NCBI GenBank assembly: GCA_934643455.1
Contig: CAKUBV010000001.1
Span: 331,946-395,945 of the forward strand
Direction of reading: 5' to 3'
Origin: Candidatus Proelusimicrobium excrementi
GTDB taxonomy: Bacteria; Elusimicrobiota; Elusimicrobia; Elusimicrobiales; Elusimicrobiaceae
Length of the DNA: 64,000 nt
Part shown: piece by piece, positions 60,531 to 64,000 of the stretch
How positions within the stretch are numbered: position 1 is the first letter of the stretch
How the letters are laid out: each line of letters opens with the position of its first letter
Program-made: the position numbers and the translations under genes
Notes under the pieces: generated by a model
Told to the model about the DNA's origin: nothing
Databases searched by the model: none
What the model saw: the letters and a program-made list of their open reading frames with translations, nothing else

Positions 60531-60743
60531 ATTAAATTTTCTCCTTGCCCGAGGGAACTCTATCTTAAACCAACCTGAGCGGGAACAAAGATGATTGATA
60601 ATCGGCGGGCCGATTTATGAGGAAAATTTATCAAAAAACCCAGTCAACTGTTTTCGCTTTTTAACAAAACGCTACGACGTACGGCATGACAAAAAAGCAA
60701 ACAAAAAAGAAATATTGCAAGAAGAACAAATGTAGAAATAAAT

Positions 60744-60806
60744 GTAGGTCAGGCTACGCCTGACGTTAAAAAGGAGTTTCCTTTTGTCGGGCAAAGCCCG
60801 ACCTAC
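60744..60806. repeat. Dispersed palindromic repeat, copy 3 of 3 (GTAGGTCAGG element)
   Basis: 63 bp bounded by GTAGGTCAGGC and GCCCGACCTAC. Its left hairpin has one loop change relative to copy 2; the right hairpin reads GTCGGGCAAAGCCCGAC, a compensated variant that keeps the stem. Confidence 0.8.
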
Positions 60807-60876
60807 ATTAAATGAGCATTTACGTGAGTTTTCAGCGTGAGAGTATTCAACCTGCGTAGTTTTTCAGATCTGGAGG

Positions 60877-60990
60877 AAATTTTTATTTTCTTTAACGCAA
60901 GGTATTAAGGTTAAGCAAAGCCGGCGCAGTATCCGAAGCTTTTAAAAAATAAAAATTTGCCCAAATATGGAAAATTGCTAGCCGTGAGCA
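60877..60990. repeat. Palindromic element E3 plus TTGCC...CTAGCCGTGA tail
   Basis: AAATTTTTATTTT (60877-60889) is exactly inverted at 60946-60958. The centre includes GGTATTAAGG and GGCGCAGTATCCGAAGC. It is followed by TTGCCCAAATATGG and TTGCTAGCCGTGAGCA, which recur after E4. It lies in the gap 60531-61216, which has repeats but no gene. Confidence 0.55.
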
Positions 60991-61059
60991 AGAAAGATAA
61001 AGCGAGTAAAGCTGTGGGAGAATATAATCGGCGTGAACTTTAAGATTTAGCGCAAGTTT

Positions 61060-61173
61060 GAATTTTATTCCGCGCGCGGTGTACTAAGAGTGATGCGCCC
61101 AAAGGGCGCGCAGTACCCAAGCAAGGAAAAAATTTAAAATTGCCTAAATATTAAAGTTTGCTAGCCGTGAACA
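61060..61173. repeat. Palindromic element E4 plus TTGCC...CTAGCCGTGA tail
   Basis: Imperfect arms AATTTTATTCC and GGAAAAAATTTAAAATT enclose GGTGTACTAAGAG, a GCGCCC-AAA-GGGCGC hairpin and GCGCAGTACCCAAGC. The tail TTGCCTAAATATT...TTGCTAGCCGTGAACA repeats that of E3, 183 bases away in the same orientation. Confidence 0.5.
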
Positions 61174-61216
61174 CATAACTTAGACCGAGTTAAAAGGAAG
61201 CCGATAGAGGAATATA

Positions 61217-61750
61217 TTACCTCTTGGAATAAGGACAACCGCAATAATCCTGATTATATAAGGAAAGTTCTTTATTTACCGCGCGGCGCAATTCTTCCAG
61301 CCCGCCTTTGCGCCAATTTGTAATATCGTAGGGTATGCCCTCAAGTTCCGCCGCCAAAAGCCCCGCCTTATTTACTTGGGCCATATCCTTATGGCGGGAT
61401 ATCCCCAAAACGGAACTAAACACGTCAAAACCGTTCTCTTTGGCAAAAGACGCCGCACATCTAAGACGCATTAAAAAACACCTAAAACAACGCTCGCCTC
61501 GCTCCGGCTCTTGTTCATATCCTTTTACCGCTTCCGCCCAGAGTTTGGGTTCATAATCCAAAGAATAGAACTTTATATTATATGCTTGGCAAAGCCTTTT
61601 GTTTTCCTCAAGCCTTTTAAGGTATTCGGCCTCCGGCGAGATATTGGGATTATAAAATAATACGGCAAAATCTCGGCCATCGTCAGCGAGTTTTTTTATA
61701 ACGCCGCAGCTGCACGGCGCACAGCAAGAAAGAAGCAACATTTTATCCAT
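61217..61750 (-). CDS. queH: Epoxyqueuosine reductase QueH
   Basis: 177 residues of the QueH (formerly DUF208) family. LLLSCCAPCSCGV near the start, ERCFRCFLMRLRCAA near residue 85 and DYCGCPYS at the end hold the conserved Cys that carry the iron-sulfur cluster and metal. VLGISRHKDMAQVN is a further family stretch. It carries out the last step of queuosine tRNA modification, reducing epoxyqueuosine. Full length. ATG at 61750, with an internal ATG at 61741 as alternative. Monocistronic on the minus strand. Confidence 0.92.
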   Translation of the reverse strand: MDKMLLLSCCAPCSCGVIKKLADDGRDFAVLFYNPNISPEAEYLKRLEENKRLCQAYNIKFYSLDYEPKLWAEAVKGYEQEPERGERCFRCFLMRLRCAASFAKENGFDVFSSVLGISRHKDMAQVNKAGLLAAELEGIPYDITNWRKGGLEELRRAVNKELSLYNQDYCGCPYSKR

Positions 61751-62208
61751 ATATTAATTATATCAAAGTAATAAGCCAAAAATCGCCTTTTCCCACTTTT
61801 TTAAGGCATTTATATATGCCAAAATCAAAATATCGAATTTTTACGCAATCTTAGTTATGGAATTATAAAAGTTCCAAAACTGCAAAAAAGACTTTCCCCA
61901 AGACTCCTGCCAGTTATAGAATTATTATTATTCCATAACATTATACAGAAATCAGACATTTAAAAACAAAATTCCAATAAAAAACTTGGACAAATAATAA
62001 AGATTTGGCGGCAAATTCTACAAAATCAGACGCTGTTTTTAAGAGATAAAAAAGATTTTCAATATTTAAATTTAGGGGGGATAATAACTTTTTCACATTA
62101 CAAACCGGCAATGCGTTTTAAGAGATAAAAATCTTTTTTTAGGCTGTTTTTTACCTATGACATATAATTGACATATTAAAACACAGCGGATTCACGACTG
62201 AGAAACAA
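61751..62208. other. A/T-rich intergenic region with repeated motifs
   Basis: About 460 bases of very A/T-rich DNA with no ORF. TTTTAAGAGATAAAAA occurs at about 62039 and in nearly the same form at about 62117. TGACATATAA and TTGACATATTAA (62158-62179) start a series of similar motifs that continues into the promoter of the next gene. An origin-like or strongly regulated region is possible; nothing more definite can be said. Confidence 0.4.
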
Positions 62209-62305
62209 GCTTATTCACAGCTTTTGACATATAAATTTATTTTCCGAACATATCTTGACATAAAATCAATTTATTGCTATTATATGTCAAAAGCTGTGAA
62301 TAAGC
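62209..62305 (+). promoter_or_regulatory. Promoter TTGACA-17-TATTAT flanked by a perfect 26-bp inverted repeat
   Basis: A 26-base sequence at 62209-62234 (begins GCTTATTCACAGC, ends TTGACATATAA) is exactly inverted at 62280-62305. Between them lies a near-consensus promoter, TTGACA at 62255-62260 and TATTAT at 62278-62283, 17 bases apart. The right arm covers the end of the -10 box and the start point, so binding there should block transcription. Each arm includes TTATTCACA, close to a DnaA box. Confidence 0.7.
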
Positions 62306-62335
62306 CCATGGGATAACTTTTAACGGAGCGCTTTC

Positions 62336-63184
62336 ATGCAGGAAAACGACAAACAAATATTTAAGCTGAGAATCAAACTTAAAACAGGCGAAGAATTTGA
62401 AGCCGAAGGCTCTCTTAATTTCATAGAACGCCAAAAAGAAGCCTTTTTAAAAATAATAAAAACCTCCGTTTATACGGAAACAGTACAAAATATAAGTTAT
62501 GGACAAAAAACAGTTCCAGAAGCCGCGGCAAATTACACACATTCCAAAGAAGCGGAAATTTTCAATTCTTCGGGGGTTAATCCTAAAGCAGGAGATGCGG
62601 ATGACGCTGCACCGCAAACGGATAGCAAGATAACTCAAACTCCGAAAGAAAATATTCAAAAGTATTCGCCTAAAACAGATATATGGGGCGTTCCCAAAAT
62701 ATCAGCCGCCCCAACTTATATAAAAGAAGAAGAAAACCCGGCCGGCAAATACAGGCCCGCTTACTTCGGCAAAATGCCGCTAATTAAAACCCACGAGCGA
62801 AAAAAACCGGTTAAACCGACTGAAACACCTATCCCGAAACCGGAAGGATCGGTATGGGAAAGAATAGCATACCCGGAAGGGGAATATATAATAATCCGCC
62901 GCAAGGACAAAAACCTTACCGCCGCGGATGCGGCTTTAATAATACTCGGCGCGGCCAAGATATTCAGAAATGCGTCAAAAATGAGCGCGCTTGAACTTTC
63001 CAAATCTTTAAAGCTTTCCGGCTACCTGAAAGGAAACGAACGTTTGGACAGAATCCTCGCGCCGGAAATAAAGGATTCCCGCTTAGTTTATGAAGGCTCC
63101 AAACGGAACAGGGACTATATGATAACGCAAAGCGGTACGGCCAAAGCTTATACGGCGGCGGAGAGGGTTCTTCTAAACGGATAA
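62336..63184 (+). CDS. Unknown protein with C-terminal winged-helix-like domain
   Basis: 282 residues; CGGAG lies seven bases before the ATG. The N-terminal FKLRIKLKTGEEFEAEGSLNFIERQKEAFLKIIK is a small beta-helix unit, then a long Pro/Lys/Thr-rich linker (about residues 60-180). The last 95 residues (WERIAYPEGEYIIIRRKDKN, MSALELSKSLKLSGYLKGNERLDRIL, RLVYEGSKRNRDYMITQSGTA) have the helix-helix-strand pattern of a winged helix. A DNA-binding regulator that acts on its own inverted-repeat promoter would fit, but the family is not known to me. Followed after 49 bases by an OmpA lipoprotein gene. Confidence 0.65.
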   Translation: MQENDKQIFKLRIKLKTGEEFEAEGSLNFIERQKEAFLKIIKTSVYTETVQNISYGQKTVPEAAANYTHSKEAEIFNSSGVNPKAGDADDAAPQTDSKITQTPKENIQKYSPKTDIWGVPKISAAPTYIKEEENPAGKYRPAYFGKMPLIKTHERKKPVKPTETPIPKPEGSVWERIAYPEGEYIIIRRKDKNLTAADAALIILGAAKIFRNASKMSALELSKSLKLSGYLKGNERLDRILAPEIKDSRLVYEGSKRNRDYMITQSGTAKAYTAAERVLLNG

Positions 63185-63190
63185 AAATTG

Positions 63191-63196
63191 TATAAT
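63191..63196 (+). promoter_or_regulatory. -10 box TATAAT before the OmpA lipoprotein gene
   Basis: TATAAT 37 bases before the start codon; no clear -35 box because the region overlaps the end of the upstream gene. Confidence 0.4.
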
Positions 63197-63233
63197 TATT
63201 TATCAATTAAATCTAAGACTAGGAAGGGAAACA

Positions 63234-63872
63234 ATGAAAAAAACCTTACTTACTGCAGTAGTTTGCGCTTTGGTTTTAAGCGCGTGTACCACTCCCGGCA
63301 AAAGAACGGCCATAGGGGCCGGAGCCGGAGCTGCGGCCGGGGCTCTCGCCGGTGCGGTTATCACTCATAATACCGGCGGAAAAGCCGAAAAAGGCGCAAT
63401 ATACGGCGCTTTGGCCGGGGCCGCTTTAGGCGGAGGCGTAGGCAACTATTTGGATAAACAGGCCAAAGAACTCGCTAAAATAGCCGATGTTACCCGCACG
63501 GAAGACGGCGCAATAGTCGTAACTTTAAAGAATGAAATTCTTTTTGACACCGACAGCTCGGTTTTATCCTATGAAGCGGGACAGACGATAATCGAACTTA
63601 ATAAAGTTTTAAAGAAATATCCGGCCAATATCATCGTAGTGGAAGGCTATACGGATTCCACCGGCACCGCCGCGTATAATAAGAGTCTTTCCGAAAAACG
63701 CGCCAAAGCCGTTTACGATTTTATTTTGAAAAACGGCCTTAAGACCAGCTCTATAAGCTATGTAGGCTACGGTATACAAAACCCCGTCGCCAGCAACGCC
63801 ACCGCTGAAGGCCGCGCCAAGAACCGCCGCGTAGAGCTCAACATCACCGCAAACAAAAATTTAGTTAAATAA
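63234..63872 (+). CDS. OmpA-family lipoprotein with glycine-zipper segment
   Basis: 212 residues; AGGAAGGG lies before the ATG. Signal peptide with lipobox VLSAC (Cys18), then a glycine-zipper membrane-interacting segment (IGAGAGAAAGALAGAVI, ALAGAALGGGVGNYL), and a C-terminal OmpA domain (about residues 90-205) with FDTDSSVLSYEAG, VVEGYTDSTGTAAYNKSLSEKRAKAV and GRAKNRRVEL. It anchors the outer membrane to peptidoglycan; the architecture matches YiaD-type lipoproteins. Strong terminator after the stop. No obvious operon partner. Confidence 0.93.
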   Translation: MKKTLLTAVVCALVLSACTTPGKRTAIGAGAGAAAGALAGAVITHNTGGKAEKGAIYGALAGAALGGGVGNYLDKQAKELAKIADVTRTEDGAIVVTLKNEILFDTDSSVLSYEAGQTIIELNKVLKKYPANIIVVEGYTDSTGTAAYNKSLSEKRAKAVYDFILKNGLKTSSISYVGYGIQNPVASNATAEGRAKNRRVELNITANKNLVK

Positions 63873-63894
63873 GCGGTTTTAAGTTTAAAGATGA

Positions 63895-63926
63895 AGCCCC
63901 CGCCTTTAAAAGCGGGGGCTTTTTTA
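63895..63926 (+). terminator. Terminator of the OmpA lipoprotein gene
   Basis: AAGCCCCCGC-CTTTAAAA-GCGGGGGCTT followed by TTTT. Confidence 0.9.
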
Positions 63927-63948
63927 CCCGCATTAACTTTTAAAGCTA

Positions 63949-63964
63949 AGGCGGGGCGGTTAGT
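63949..63964 (-). repeat. AGGCGGGGCGGTTAGT tag downstream of Cys-rich genes
   Basis: These 16 bases are identical to 6266-6281, and similar to 59986-60003 (AGCGGGGCGGCTGGTTTT). On the minus strand each reads ACTAACCGCCCCGCCT (or close) shortly after a Cys-rich gene or its remnant. Confidence 0.5.
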
Positions 63965-63973
63965 TTTGAGAAA

Positions 63974-64000
63974 TTAACAGTTTTTAGTTGACTTAGTACA
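63974..64000 (-). CDS. C-terminal end of a gene beyond the right edge (probable Cys-rich protein)
   Basis: The minus strand enters the window with codons for CTKSTKNC and a TAA stop at 63974-63976. A Cys-terminated, Lys-rich end resembles the NCAKKRCKNGC end of the pseudogene at 60018, and the same GCCCCGCC tag follows. Only eight residues are visible, so this rests on context. Confidence 0.3.
   Translation of the reverse strand, partial: CTKSTKNC

Noticed and set aside
60877..61173. CRISPR array or tRNA-like repeats
   Set aside because: Repeats are few, palindromic and unevenly spaced, with no cas genes and no tRNA cloverleaf.
61751..62335. Replication origin as a firm call
   Set aside because: Only loose DnaA-like boxes and A/T-richness; no dnaA, dnaN or gyrase genes and no skew information. 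Kept as an alternative in the finding.

Overview
The window reads as the chromosome of a Gram-negative, probably host-associated bacterium. It encodes outer-membrane barrels, Lol-type lipoproteins, an MsbA-like exporter, heptosyltransferase and O-antigen-type sugar genes. My best guess is a gut Elusimicrobiota lineage. This rests on general resemblance, not on a marker gene, because there is no rRNA or tRNA here. No prophage, transposase or CRISPR array was seen.

Layout. 1-3.3 kb: end of a surface-polysaccharide operon (epimerase tail, sugar-1-phosphate transferase, TIM-barrel hydrolase, degenerate sulfatase-like protein). 3.4-6.2 kb: two unknown secreted proteins. 6.2-6.8 kb: gene debris and repeats. 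6.8-8.6 kb: minus-strand outer-membrane barrel with a small secreted partner. 9.1-13.5 kb: first of three giant proteins that join a signal peptide, about 1000 soluble residues and a 12-segment MFS-like membrane domain. 13.6-16.2 kb: LtaS-like sulfatase and a YbaK deacylase. 16.2-19.7 kb: an aaxABC operon (porin, pyruvoyl arginine decarboxylase, arginine/agmatine antiporter) in the order known from Chlamydia. 19.8-32.5 kb: a long O-antigen-type cluster with RfbF, RfbG, RfbH, paratose synthase-like and tyvelose epimerase enzymes for CDP-3,6-dideoxyhexoses. It also has a pyruvate-type TPP enzyme, an HpcH/HpaI-type aldolase, three GT2 glycosyltransferases (one with a 13-G tract) and a GT9 enzyme.

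32.6-41.7 kb: cytidine deaminase, sirtuin, UhpC/UhpT-like transporter, LexA-like repressor, two more tandem AaxC-like antiporters, a DHA2 MFS pump and a voltage-sensor channel without the usual potassium filter. 42-51.8 kb: the other two giants in tandem. 51.9-59.9 kb: pyruvate kinase, two ankyrin proteins, an M15 peptidase with a small membrane protein, MsbA-like ABC transporter, dCMP deaminase and a TPR protein. 60-61.2 kb: a frameshifted Cys-rich secreted protein and a field of palindromic repeats. 61.2-64 kb: queH, a winged-helix-like protein behind a heavily marked promoter, an OmpA lipoprotein, and the last codons of another Cys-rich gene.

Most striking are the three giants and the 14-bp motif TAGGACTTTAGACC, or close variants. 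It lies upstream of giants 2 and 3 and of the secreted protein at 3447, which also shares a PADNTRV peptide with giant 3. The genes fit an arginine-exchanging organism, able to take up sugar phosphates, with a complex and possibly phase-variable surface glycan and a family-specific envelope protein system of unknown function.
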